In this document: positions 1-7,882 of the stretch, in pieces
Layout: each line of letters opens with the position of its first letter
How positions within the stretch are numbered: position 1 is the stretch's first letter
Source of the DNA: JAQVUB01 sp033809415
GTDB lineage: Bacteria > Verrucomicrobiota > Lentisphaeria > Oligosphaerales > Oligosphaeraceae
Assembly (NCBI GenBank): GCA_033809415.1
Contig: JAPXLT010000122.1
Location: forward strand, 1 to 12,554
Length of the DNA: 12,554 bases
Direction: 5' to 3'
The notes under the pieces: model-generated
What the model saw: only the letters and a program-made list of their open reading frames with translations
Told to the model about the DNA's origin: nothing
Databases searched by the model: none
Position numbers and translations under genes: made by a program

Positions 1-88
1 GTCATAGCATTTCCTAATCCTGGGAATCGGCGTCCATCTGCGTAATATGCGGATGAAATGGGCGCGGAACCCTTTTTGGACGCGGTCG

Positions 89-131
89 AATTAGGACTAA
101 AAGTCGGCTTTGACTGCTTTTTTTAGGTTAA
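89..131 (+). repeat. Interspersed repeat family R1, copy 1
   Basis: This stretch begins AATTAGG and ends in a T-run followed by AGGTTAA. It aligns, with a few substitutions and one-base gaps, to 8551-8594, which lies directly upstream of the amidohydrolase gene. Shared landmarks are AATTAGG, TAAAAG, TCGG, TGC and the terminal T7-8 AGGTTAA. The reverse complement of its end (TTAACCTAAAAAAAGC) resembles 1901-1915 and 12132-12142. Bases 1-88 show no gene and no other feature I can support. Confidence 0.6.
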
Positions 132-135
132 TATA

Positions 136-172
136 TGTATACAAAATACATTTTTCCTGTATTTTACATACA
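136..172. promoter_or_regulatory. Imperfect inverted repeat, candidate AbiEi operator
   Basis: The left arm TGTATACAAAATACA (136-150) and right arm TGTATTTTACATACA (158-172) pair at 13 of 15 positions around a 7-bp spacer. The arm starts are 22 bp apart, about two helical turns. The left arm opens with the 8-bp perfect palindrome TGTATACA. The site lies 80-116 bp upstream of the abiEi start. Characterised AbiEi antitoxins repress their own operon by binding inverted repeats upstream, so this is the natural operator candidate. The functional assignment is inferred from position and symmetry. Confidence 0.5.
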
Positions 173-184
173 ATTCCAATTGAA

Positions 185-212
185 TTTTCATAAGGTTGCT
201 TTAAGGTAATAT
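185..212 (+). promoter_or_regulatory. Weak sigma-70-like promoter candidate for abiEi-abiEii
   Basis: TTTTCA (185-190) and TAATAT (207-212) each match 4 of 6 consensus bases and are separated by 16 bp. The pair lies between the inverted repeat and the abiEi start, in AT-rich sequence. It is a consensus match only; the promoter could equally overlap the inverted repeat. Confidence 0.25.
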
Positions 213-251
213 AGAGGGCGGCAGCTAACCGGCAATTTTGGAAAGTTACCG

Positions 252-872
252 ATGACAGTAGTGGAATTGCGAGAAAAGATACCGAATGATATTTTCACCG
301 TTTTAGAGCTTCATGCCTGCCTAGGGGCCTACTGCAACAAGGCGGCAAAAGTTTCTTTATTGCTGCGTCGCGGTGATATCGTTCAGATCCGGCGTGGTCT
401 TTACACCTTTGCCGCTTCTTTGCGTCGGGGAGTGCTTGCAAGCGGTGTTCTGGCCAATCGTATTTACGGGCCAAGTTATGTATCAGAAGACTTCGCCTTG
501 AGTTTCCATGGTTTGATTCCGGAAATGCCGGCCGTAGTGACTTCCATTGCGATGGGGCGTTCAAGGAAATTTATTAATGATTTCGGCATCTTCTCCTATC
601 GCTACTGTCGCTCCAAGGCTTATTCCATAGGAGTGTTTGCCGTTGGAGACGGTCAAAATCGCTTTCTGATTGCCACTCCGGAAAAGGCGGTCTTTGACAA
701 AGTATTTTACGACAAGCGCTTTGACGGCAATGATCCGGAAACGTATCTTTTGGAAGATTTACGCATGGATCCCGACAAGTTAAAGGAATTTGACAAGCAA
801 CGTCTTGTGCTTCTTGCACCTTTCATGCGTGGGCGTCTTCGAAAACTCCATCAATTTTTGGAGGCATTATGA
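252..872 (+). CDS. abiEi: Type IV toxin-antitoxin antitoxin, AbiEi family
   Basis: This is the antitoxin and transcriptional repressor of an AbiE type IV toxin-antitoxin system. In this family the antitoxin counteracts the toxin without binding it and represses its own operon. Residues 1-55 look like the winged-helix domain, ending RRGDIVQIRRGLYTF (39-53) with the usual R-G-x-Y turn. The family signature PSYVSEDFALSFHGLIPE is at 74-91, and IATPEKAVFD at 140-149 matches the conserved TPEKAL-D segment. The length of 206 residues is normal. The start at 252 has a weak GGAAAG ribosome site six bases upstream. The stop codon overlaps the abiEii start as ATGA, so the two are probably translationally coupled. 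An inverted repeat at 136-172 may be its operator. Defence function is inferred from the family. Confidence 0.88.
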   Translation: MTVVELREKIPNDIFTVLELHACLGAYCNKAAKVSLLLRRGDIVQIRRGLYTFAASLRRGVLASGVLANRIYGPSYVSEDFALSFHGLIPEMPAVVTSIAMGRSRKFINDFGIFSYRYCRSKAYSIGVFAVGDGQNRFLIATPEKAVFDKVFYDKRFDGNDPETYLLEDLRMDPDKLKEFDKQRLVLLAPFMRGRLRKLHQFLEAL

Positions 873-1738
873 CTCATTCAGCGATCATCGGAATGTTGAG
901 TTCTTATTCTTGCAGAAGTGACCGGGATTGCGTGAATGCTCTCCGGGAAATTATGCAGAGTGTGGCATTGCTTGCATTATCACGCTGCAACTTTTTCAAC
1001 CGTGCCGCATTTTATGGCGGGACTGCACTTCGGATTCTGTATGGCTTGAATCGTAGTTCCGAGGACTTGGATTTTTCATTGCTCGAACCGGATGAAAGCT
1101 TTGCTTTGAGCAGTTATGCGAATGGCATCGAAACCGAATTTGCATCATTTGGATTGCGTGCGGTGTTTTCGGAAAAGGTCAAGGCTATTCGCAGCAATAT
1201 CCGATCAGGCTTCCTGAAAAGCAATACTCAGGTACAATTGCTTTCCATCGGCCTTGACCCTGCTCTTGCCCAACAAATCAACGCCCACAGTGAGATGAAG
1301 ATAAAAATTGAAGTGGATATCCAACCACCGTCCGGTTTCGACACGGAAATAAGATATATTTACCAGCCCCTTCCTTTTGCAGTGCGTTCTTTTACCCTGC
1401 CAAACCTTTTGGCGGGCAAATTGCATGCTCTGCTTTTCCGCTCCTGGAAATCCCGAGTCAAAGGGCGCGATTGGTATGACCTAACATGGTATGCAGGAAG
1501 ACATCCCGAATACCGCCTTTCACATCTTGAAAGCCGAGCCAGGCAATCTGAAGATTATTCGGACAAACAGCCATTGAGCGCCCAAAAGGTCTATTCCTTG
1601 CTGTGCAAGCGCCTGGAACAACTGGATATTGAGGCAATCAAAGCGGATGTACGTCCATTCGTACGCGAACCGCGCGAACTTGACCTGTGGAGTAAAGACT
1701 TCTTTGTAGATGTGTTCAAGCGTTTAGTGCCTAGGTGA
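869..1738 (+). CDS. abiEii: Type IV toxin-antitoxin toxin, AbiEii nucleotidyltransferase
   Basis: This is the toxin partner of AbiEi, a DNA polymerase-beta-like nucleotidyltransferase of the AbiEii/DUF1814 family. Characterised members are bacteriostatic, and related enzymes add nucleotides to tRNA acceptor ends. The conserved motifs are all visible: GGTALR at 50-55 (motif I), SSEDLDF at 63-69 giving the D66/D68 metal pair, KIEVDI at 146-151 (motif II), LAGKLHALL at 181-189, and RVKGRDWYDL at 196-205 (motif III/IV). The length of 289 residues is close to the usual 300 or so, so the toxin appears intact. A strong GGAGG (860-864) lies four bases before the ATG, inside the end of abiEi. No convincing terminator follows the stop. 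Confidence 0.9.
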   Translation: MTHSAIIGMLSSYSCRSDRDCVNALREIMQSVALLALSRCNFFNRAAFYGGTALRILYGLNRSSEDLDFSLLEPDESFALSSYANGIETEFASFGLRAVFSEKVKAIRSNIRSGFLKSNTQVQLLSIGLDPALAQQINAHSEMKIKIEVDIQPPSGFDTEIRYIYQPLPFAVRSFTLPNLLAGKLHALLFRSWKSRVKGRDWYDLTWYAGRHPEYRLSHLESRARQSEDYSDKQPLSAQKVYSLLCKRLEQLDIEAIKADVRPFVREPRELDLWSKDFFVDVFKRLVPR

Positions 1739-1770
1739 AAATCATGGCATGGACTGACCCCCACAATCCA

Positions 1771-1829
1771 TTTTTTAACCACGAACCACACGAATAGGCT
1801 TGGCGTGGGCTGCCGCACACAACCTATTC
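1771..1829 (+). repeat. Interspersed repeat family A, copy 1
   Basis: The block contains TTAACCACGAACCACACGAA and then AGGCTTGGCGTGGG. It is almost identical to 7685-7744, differing at only a few positions. A third, truncated copy (TTAACCACGAACCA) is at 9499-9512. Both long copies start within about 40 bp of the 3' end of a gene block. The 1739-2256 interval has no accepted gene and consists mostly of such repeats. Confidence 0.75.
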
Positions 1830-1852
1830 AAACGGCAAAATGAGTGCTTTTA

Positions 1853-1892
1853 ATGGACAGGGACACGAATGGACATCATGGACGCGATGGAC
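1853..1892 (+). repeat. ATGGAC short tandem repeats
   Basis: ATGGAC occurs at 1853, 1869, 1878 and 1887. The last three are spaced exactly 9 bp, giving units ATGGACATC, ATGGACGCG and ATGGACTT. This is low-complexity intergenic sequence; no coding or regulatory role is visible. Confidence 0.6.
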
Positions 1893-1900
1893 TTGACGTT

Positions 1901-1955
1901 TAATCCTAAAAAAAGCAATAGATTTTTTCCATTGATCGATCAGACTTTTTTTGGA
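1901..1955 (+). repeat. Interspersed CCTAAAAAAA ... TTGATC ... TTTTTTT repeat, copy 1
   Basis: The stretch starts TAATCCTAAAAAAAGC, continues through an ATTTTTTCC tract and TTGATCGATCAG (containing the 10-bp palindrome TGATCGATCA), and ends in T7 GGAC. A similar arrangement is at 12132-12190, just after the heparinase gene. The first part is also the reverse complement of the end of repeat R1 (89-131, 8551-8594), so R1 may appear in both orientations. Confidence 0.5.
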
Positions 1956-1972
1956 CGCAGTCTAAAAAGTGG

Positions 1973-1991
1973 CGCGACCGTCCCGGTCGCG
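1973..1991. other. GC-rich hairpin inside repeat B
   Basis: CGCGACC (1973-1979) and GGTCGCG (1985-1991) form a perfect 7-bp stem with loop GTCCC. The equivalent at 9641-9659 is CGCAACC-GTCCC-GGTTGTG. It has the same loop and a still-paired stem: one G:C pair is replaced by A:T and one G:C by G.T. No T-run follows, so it is not a typical intrinsic terminator. Confidence 0.6.
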
Positions 1992-2060
1992 ATGCCCTGA
2001 TTGTCGTGGGGTGCGGGGGGATGTCCTTGTCCTGTCCACACTGTCCACCACGTCTGACCC

Positions 2061-2099
2061 GCACACCGCACACCGCACACCGCACACCGCACACCGCAC
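2061..2099 (+). repeat. 7-bp minisatellite (GCACACC), five full units
   Basis: Five perfect copies of GCACACC run from 2061 to 2095, followed by a partial GCAC. The homologous place in the other repeat B copy (9698-9715) has a single GCACACC-like unit between GCACTAC and GCACTAC. The array length therefore differs between the copies. Confidence 0.85.
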
Positions 2100-2256
2100 T
2101 ACAGAAGACTAACCCATTACAAAATTTGATTCTGCATCGCTGGTTTCCCGGTGGTTTTATTTGAAAAAATGCTGTAGGATATTATAATTTAATTTATTCT
2201 GAAAGTTGCAATTTTTGTAGCGATAGGCGATGATGGCTAAGAAAAGGAGACTGGAG

Positions 2257-3013
<757 letters not shown>

Positions 3014-3021
3014 TTGCCTTG

Positions 3022-3046
3022 CCGCAGTGATACCATGCGGTTTTTT
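3022..3046 (+). terminator. Weak intrinsic terminator or attenuator after the pseudopilin
   Basis: CCGCA (3022-3026) and TGCGG (3036-3040) form a 5-bp GC-rich stem with a 9-base loop, followed by six T (3041-3046). It lies 9 bp after the pseudopilin stop and 23 bp before the next gene. The short stem suggests partial termination, which could lower enzyme expression relative to pseudopilin. This is a sequence-only prediction. Confidence 0.4.
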
Positions 3047-3068
3047 CACCCAAAAAGCGGAGACTATG

Positions 3069-6000
3069 ATGAAAAATCTTCTTTCAGTCAGATTGTATCT
3101 GGGAATGGTCCTCTCCCTTTTCTTCCTGTGGCTGCCCGGAAACGTAAAAGCGCAGAGTGGGGCAGGGGGGATGCATGCCGAAATTCCTTTTCTACAGCAA
3201 CAATGGCCCTCGGTCATTGCCTTTCGCGCTGATTTCGCCAGCTTGCTGACCGCTGCCGGCATGACACAACCATTTCAGGAGGAGACCCTGTTCGCACGGG
3301 TCGGGGATTCAGAGGTGCCGCTTAGCATCCAGAAAGAAGACGAGGTCTTCAAGGTTCTGGTTCAGGCTCCCGGTACTGACAAGAAGCCTGAAATCGGCAG
3401 CACGAAAGCCATCCGCCTGCAATTTGGCGGCTCGACGGCAAAGGCAGCCCCGTTGCAAGGAACAGAAAACCTGGTGTGGAACGGGGATTTTTCCCTGCTG
3501 GATCAAGCAGGTCGCCCCATAGCCCTGCATCCAGTTGTTCGGAATGAGGATTTCAATCTTGTCGAGGGTGCCGGAGGCGGTAGGGCTCTGGCCTTTAACA
3601 GTACGGCAGAAAAGCGAGTCATGTATCTCACTCCATGGATTCGCATACCCGAAGCCAGCACACTCGAGTATTCCTTCCGTTATCGCACAGAGGGCGGCAA
3701 AGCCCATCATTATAAAGTGGTCGCATATGCTTTTATCAATTTTCTCGACCGCGATGGCAAAACCCTGCCTCGAAAAGGCGTGCTCAGTTCGCATGTGGAA
3801 AATAGCGAGGGCTGGCAGGAAAAGCACATGACTATTACCCTGCCGCCGGAGGCCGTTGCAACCAACTTTGAATTCAACAGCGCCAGCAGCGTGCCTGGTT
3901 CGGTCATTCTGGATGAAGTCAAGATCGTTCCCGCCAATCCGCCGGAATTGCTCGAGGTGCATTCCGAGGCGGGAAAGACATACAGCCTGATGCCGGAGCA
4001 TCCTGGCATTTTCCGTTTTGACCTGGGTCCGGCGAACTCTCCGGTGATGCAAGGTTTTTTGCCTTTGACCCCAGAAACCCAGTACTCGGCGGAAAGGGGC
4101 TGGGGCTTCACCAAGCTGCACAGACCTGCGGCCAGAGACAAGAACCGGCCCGACGCACTGTCCCAGGATTATCTGGCTGCGGCTCGAGCCAGTTTCCAGG
4201 TTCGCCTGCCAAAGGGCACGTATATCGTTTGGACGTTGAGCGGCGACTCCCAAGCTGCCGGTGCAATTCCTTATTTTTTCTTCAACCAGTCTTTGCGCAT
4301 CAACCGGAAAGAAGTCTTCCGGGACGATACGAAGCCGGCCGAGTTCTTCCAAACGCACGATCTGCATAACTACCGTCACTTCTGGTTGCCAGGAATGGAT
4401 TATCATGACACGTTTACCGCGCCAAGATTCCAGGAGAAACAGTTCACTGTCAACGTAGACCAGGAGTTCCTGCAACTGGAATGGGAAAACTTCCCGCTAT
4501 GCGCATTGATCATCTATCCGATCGAGAAGCAGAGCGAACTGGCTGGGGAGTTGTCATGGCTGCAAAAGCGCAGAAAAAGAGATGCCCGAATCCGCCTCGA
4601 ACCCGGTCCGCAGGAAATAGCCTGCAAGCCAGGTTCCCGAGAGAAACGCAGAGGCTTCATCCTCTTCCGGAGACCTGACAGTGACCCGGTCTTCCCCTCG
4701 AGCCGTCCCCAGGAGAAAGAACGGCTCGATGAGCTGATCACTTTTGCCACTCCGGAGCAGACCGCATCCGTGCACTTCTCCCTATATCCGTTGCGGGATT
4801 TGGGAGTCGTGCAGGCAAGGATCAGCGATCTGACTGCCGCCGGAAAGACAATCAAAGCCGACCAGGTGGACGTGCGCATAGTGCGGTATATTTTCCGGCG
4901 AACTGGCGAGGGCGCCTTTCGGATTACTCCCTTCCTGCTGGATTGCCGTGATCAGGTGCCGGTGCACGCTGAGACCTGCTGGACCTGGTATTTTTTGATC
5001 CGGGTTCCGGAAAGCACCGCCGCCGGTACTTATAAGGGAGAAATCAGCCTTTTCTCCGTAGACCGGGAAAAGGTGCTGCAAAAAATTCCTCTTCAATTGC
5101 AGGTTCTGCCGTATCAGCTCGAACCCCTGCCTATTCTGCAAGGGTATTATTACTTTCCATCCGAACCATGGTATGCCACCTTTTGGGGCGCCAATGTCAT
5201 GGGCACCACTCTGCGCGGCGATCCCGAAATCATGAAAATCATCGAAGAAAACGAGCGGCGGGAATTGCGTTTCATGAAAGAACTGGGGCTGAACAGCGTG
5301 GCATTCGGAGATGACATACGCGGCGACATGGAACTGGTCGATGGCGAAGCACGTTTCAAGGAAAACGACCGCTTCTCCTGGTGGATGGATATCTATGCGT
5401 CCGAAGGCATGGGAAAAATGCCGTTTTACGGATTCAACGCCATCGGTTCCAGCTTCGGCAGCGCAAACCGGATTTCCTGGCTGGATCGCAAAAACGCGGC
5501 ATTGCAGGAGCAATTCTCGCCGGAATGGAATCGGGCATATCTGGGGTTGATACGCCATGGCATGGAACTGCAGAAGGCCCGTCAGTGGCCTGAGATCCTG
5601 TGGTATGTATCCGATGAACGCAGCAACTACCGTGAAGTCGGCGCACGCCAGGGCGTTGAACTGGCAAAGCTCGTGCGGCAAGTGCCGGGTGCGGTGAACA
5701 TTGCCTCGATGAACGGACCCTGGGAACATATCATGGTGCCATATTTGGACATCTCCATGCCGAATATTGCCTTCCCGATCACCGATGAAACGTTGGAACT
5801 GCTGAAAAAGCATCAGTCAAAACTCTGGCTGTACAATTGCGGGGATCAGCGCCTGACCCTCGGCCTTTATCCCTGGCGGGTGAAAGCCGGCGGGCGTTTC
5901 CAATGGCATTACCGCTCATCTTATGGCGAACAGTGGGACGACGGCACCTGCCACGGCGCCAGTAAATATTCTATCAGCTACAACAGCCCTAAAGGTGTCA

Positions 6001-6341
6001 TTCCTGCACTGGCTGCGCAAACCGTCCGGGAGGCCATCTATGATCATCGATACATAGTGACACTGGAAAAAACCTTGAGCAGGGCAAAGAGCCTGCTTGC
6101 GGAAAAAGATTCCCCGGTACTGCGCAAATGCGTTGACAATGCCGAGGAGTTGATTTCCTTCACGCGATCCCGGGTTCCGGTGGATGCACGTGAAGTGATC
6201 GGCTTTAACATTGATCCGCGTGCCGCCGGGGCTGCCCTTGGCGGGGAGTTCCGCGATACGGACAATCTCGAACGCTGCCGTTGGAGCATAGCCAGTTTGA
6301 CGGTGAATTTACTGAAGGAGATCGATCATGCTCAAAAGTAA
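3069..6341 (+). CDS. Large secreted glycoside hydrolase, GH123/DUF4091-like
   Basis: This is a predicted extracytoplasmic glycoside hydrolase of 1090 residues. ATG 3069 (or 3066) is chosen because GGAG (3059-3062) precedes it and translation then opens with a clear signal peptide: MKNLL, a hydrophobic core to residue 23, and likely cleavage after VKA (28). Residues about 134-288 (NLVWNGDF to VILDEVKI) resemble a beta-sandwich carbohydrate-binding module. The C-terminal third, about 690-1005, looks like a TIM barrel. It includes YVSDERS, whose D849-E850 matches the adjacent Asp-Glu catalytic pair of GH123 N-acetylgalactosaminidases, a tryptophan-rich FQWHYRSSYGEQW segment near 943, and AIYDHRYIVTLEKTL, similar to DUF4091/GH123 C-termini. 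Substrate and exact family are inferred; another DUF4091-type hydrolase is possible. It overlaps the downstream gene by 14 bp. Confidence 0.6.
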   Translation: MKNLLSVRLYLGMVLSLFFLWLPGNVKAQSGAGGMHAEIPFLQQQWPSVIAFRADFASLLTAAGMTQPFQEETLFARVGDSEVPLSIQKEDEVFKVLVQAPGTDKKPEIGSTKAIRLQFGGSTAKAAPLQGTENLVWNGDFSLLDQAGRPIALHPVVRNEDFNLVEGAGGGRALAFNSTAEKRVMYLTPWIRIPEASTLEYSFRYRTEGGKAHHYKVVAYAFINFLDRDGKTLPRKGVLSSHVENSEGWQEKHMTITLPPEAVATNFEFNSASSVPGSVILDEVKIVPANPPELLEVHSEAGKTYSLMPEHPGIFRFDLGPANSPVMQGFLPLTPETQYSAERGWGFTKLHRPAARDKNRPDALSQDYLAAARASFQVRLPKGTYIVWTLSGDSQAAGAIPYFFFNQSLRINRKEVFRDDTKPAEFFQTHDLHNYRHFWLPGMDYHDTFTAPRFQEKQFTVNVDQEFLQLEWENFPLCALIIYPIEKQSELAGELSWLQKRRKRDARIRLEPGPQEIACKPGSREKRRGFILFRRPDSDPVFPSSRPQEKERLDELITFATPEQTASVHFSLYPLRDLGVVQARISDLTAAGKTIKADQVDVRIVRYIFRRTGEGAFRITPFLLDCRDQVPVHAETCWTWYFLIRVPESTAAGTYKGEISLFSVDREKVLQKIPLQLQVLPYQLEPLPILQGYYYFPSEPWYATFWGANVMGTTLRGDPEIMKIIEENERRELRFMKELGLNSVAFGDDIRGDMELVDGEARFKENDRFSWWMDIYASEGMGKMPFYGFNAIGSSFGSANRISWLDRKNAALQEQFSPEWNRAYLGLIRHGMELQKARQWPEILWYVSDERSNYREVGARQGVELAKLVRQVPGAVNIASMNGPWEHIMVPYLDISMPNIAFPITDETLELLKKHQSKLWLYNCGDQRLTLGLYPWRVKAGGRFQWHYRSSYGEQWDDGTCHGASKYSISYNSPKGVIPALAAQTVREAIYDHRYIVTLEKTLSRAKSLLAEKDSPVLRKCVDNAEELISFTRSRVPVDAREVIGFNIDPRAAGAALGGEFRDTDNLERCRWSIASLTVNLLKEIDHAQK

Positions 6342-7662
6342 AATCCGGTGGAGGCTGCTGCCGCTTCTGCTGTCATGTATCCCGGCTATTGGCGCGGCTC
6401 AGGGGAGCCTGCCCATTGCGAAAGCGGTTCAAATCAGTGAAAAGGTTATTCTCGATGGCCGGATGCAGGAAGCGTTTTGGGAGCGGATTCCGGAGCAACG
6501 CCTGCTTCACATCCTGGGGCGTCGCACCTCGCCATTGCAGGACACCTCCTTCAAAATTGCCTTTACAAATGAATTCCTGCTGGTCGGAATTCGTTGTGCC
6601 GAACAAGAAATGGACAAACTAAGCGCCCGTGCTGAGCAGCGCGATGCCTCTCAGGTCTGCTCGGATGATTCCGTCGAATTTCTTTTGCGCACCGACAATG
6701 GTTTTTACTATCAATTTGCGGTCAATGCCGCCGGTATGATGTATGACGGCAGGCGTCCGGATACGGAAGGGCTTACAGGTGCGCAGATGCGGGACGGGCT
6801 ACTCTGGGATGGGGCATGGGAGGCGATGGTTCACCGTGACCGTGATCATTGGTCTGCGGAATTGCGTATTCCCTTTGCCATACTTGATCCCAGCATTGGC
6901 GGAGCAGGAACCTGGCGGATGAATCTCGGACGCACGGAATCCCGGCTGGGATACAGCAGCTGGGCACCGGTTGAAAAAGGGTTCCATGATTTGCCGCGAT
7001 ACGGTGAGCTGCAAGGACTGCAACTGGACAGAAATCCCTATTGCTTGGACCTGTCGCAAATCCGAATGCCGGAATTTTGCGTGGGAAGCAACCACATTTC
7101 ATTGTCAATTCCCTGTAAAGTTGCTGATGGGCAATTTCAGTTGCGTCATTCCTTGCGCATCTGGCAGCCCGGCCTGCTGCCGGAACGCCACCCGATTGGT
7201 TCTTTGCTGACGCCCGAAAACGGCCAGCTTACGGTGAAAATGGACTTGAATATCAGTCATCCGGAAACCCTTCAGGAGTGCATTCTTGAAATCTGTGATA
7301 TGGATGGGCGTTCACAGGGAATCCTTACTCAACTTTTCTGGCCGCCGCCCCCGCTCAAGATCTCCTTGCCTTGGAGCTTCTTTTCAAGTGCCGACCGAAC
7401 ATTGGCCATACCCTGTCAACTTCAAATCAGCCCGAATTCGACCCCGGCTGCCCTCGAGCTGCAACTGTACCGAAAAGGCTGGACGCTGCCGATCCTCGAA
7501 AAACACGTCCGCCTGCAAAAAACCGGCGCATCAGTCCATACTCTGCCGCTGCAGAAACTGCCGGAAACCGGTGAATATCAACTGCATTGGAAGCTGGAAT
7601 TCCCGGGAGCCGACAAACCCAGCCAAGGCACTGAATCATTCTTCTTTACGCGCATCCCATAA
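6328..7662 (+). CDS. Secreted CBM9/DOMON-like carbohydrate-binding protein
   Basis: This 444-residue protein opens with a signal peptide (MLKSKIRWRLLPLLLSCIPAIGAAQG; cleavage near 22-26). Residues about 35-230 read as a family 9-like carbohydrate-binding (DOMON-like) domain: LDGRMQEAFW at 42-51, SDDSVEFLLRTDNG at 112-125, FAVNAAGMMYDG at 130-141, WSAELRIPFA at 175-184, TWRMNLGRTE at 195-204, SSWAPV at 210-215 and RYGELQG at 224-230. The C-terminal half (about 235-444) is unassigned and beta-rich in appearance. No catalytic motif is seen. The start has AAGGAG (6315-6320) seven bases upstream, inside the hydrolase gene. The 14-bp overlap implies co-translation, so it probably binds the same glycan or assists the hydrolase. 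Confidence 0.7.
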   Translation: MLKSKIRWRLLPLLLSCIPAIGAAQGSLPIAKAVQISEKVILDGRMQEAFWERIPEQRLLHILGRRTSPLQDTSFKIAFTNEFLLVGIRCAEQEMDKLSARAEQRDASQVCSDDSVEFLLRTDNGFYYQFAVNAAGMMYDGRRPDTEGLTGAQMRDGLLWDGAWEAMVHRDRDHWSAELRIPFAILDPSIGGAGTWRMNLGRTESRLGYSSWAPVEKGFHDLPRYGELQGLQLDRNPYCLDLSQIRMPEFCVGSNHISLSIPCKVADGQFQLRHSLRIWQPGLLPERHPIGSLLTPENGQLTVKMDLNISHPETLQECILEICDMDGRSQGILTQLFWPPPPLKISLPWSFFSSADRTLAIPCQLQISPNSTPAALELQLYRKGWTLPILEKHVRLQKTGASVHTLPLQKLPETGEYQLHWKLEFPGADKPSQGTESFFFTRIP

Positions 7663-7684
7663 GCTACATGCTCTTCACTTAAAG

Positions 7685-7744
7685 CTTTTTTAACCACGAA
7701 CCACACGAAAAGGCTTGGCGTGGGTTGCCGCCCACAACCTATTT
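7685..7744 (+). repeat. Interspersed repeat family A, copy 2
   Basis: This is nearly identical to 1771-1829 over about 58 bp, with TTAACCACGAACCACACGAA and AGGCTTGGCGTGGG in common. It begins 23 bp after the CBM9-like gene and runs straight into repeat C. Because of it, spurious minus-strand reading frames at both sites would encode the same peptide PTPSLFVWFVVKK. Confidence 0.75.
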
Positions 7745-7866
7745 TTGTCCACGGAAAGCACGGAAAACTCGGAAAATTTTGTAGGGTTGTTGCTTCGACG
7801 GATGAGCCTGCTCTGCCAAAATTCTTGCGTGTCAAGGTCGGCTTTACGCAATTGCGTAGGAGGCAT
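7745..7866 (+). repeat. Interspersed repeat family C, copy 1
   Basis: Landmarks in order: TTGTCCACGGAAAGCACGG, AGGGTTGTTGCTT, ATTCTTGCGTGTCAAGGTCG and the palindrome TACGCAATTGCGTA (7845-7858). The same series recurs at 12186-12293, with ACGCAATTGCGT at 12277-12288. Its middle part (about 7770-7815) is also repeated at 8363-8411. A short hairpin ACGCC-GGA-GGCGT (7870-7882) follows. Confidence 0.7.
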
Positions 7867-7882
7867 CCAACGCCGGAGGCGT

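Larger units (their letters stand above)
1962..2120 (+). repeat. Interspersed repeat family B, copy 1 (one end only)
   Basis: This aligns with 9631-9735. Shared parts in order are TAAAAAGT, a GC-rich hairpin, a G-run, TTGTCCTGTCCAC, CCACGTCTGACCCGCAC, a CACACCG-type stretch, and the end ACTACAGAAGACT (2098-2110). The 9541-9728 copy has a matching inverted left end; no such left end is visible here, so this copy looks truncated or rearranged. It contains the hairpin at 1973-1991 and the minisatellite at 2061-2099. Confidence 0.65.

Noticed and set aside
2061..2099. Possible CRISPR array
   Set aside because: The units are 7 bp and directly adjacent with no spacers, so it is a minisatellite.
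3309..4475. Long minus-strand open frame (388 codons) inside the glycoside hydrolase gene
   Set aside because: It is antisense to a gene with a signal peptide and domain structure. The translation has no recognisable family motif, and its length is explained by codon bias of the sense gene.
4782..5813. Long minus-strand open frame (343 codons)
   Set aside because: It is antisense to the catalytic third of the same hydrolase, with no family motif. I treat it as a shadow frame.
6281..6622. Alternative + strand frame across the hydrolase/CBM9-like junction
   Set aside because: It overlaps two better supported genes, has no family motif, and its residues fit out-of-frame reading of both.
7663..7692. 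Possible intrinsic terminator after the CBM9-like gene
   Set aside because: The AAGCT/AGCTT pairing is only five weak pairs with a long loop, and the T-run belongs to repeat A.
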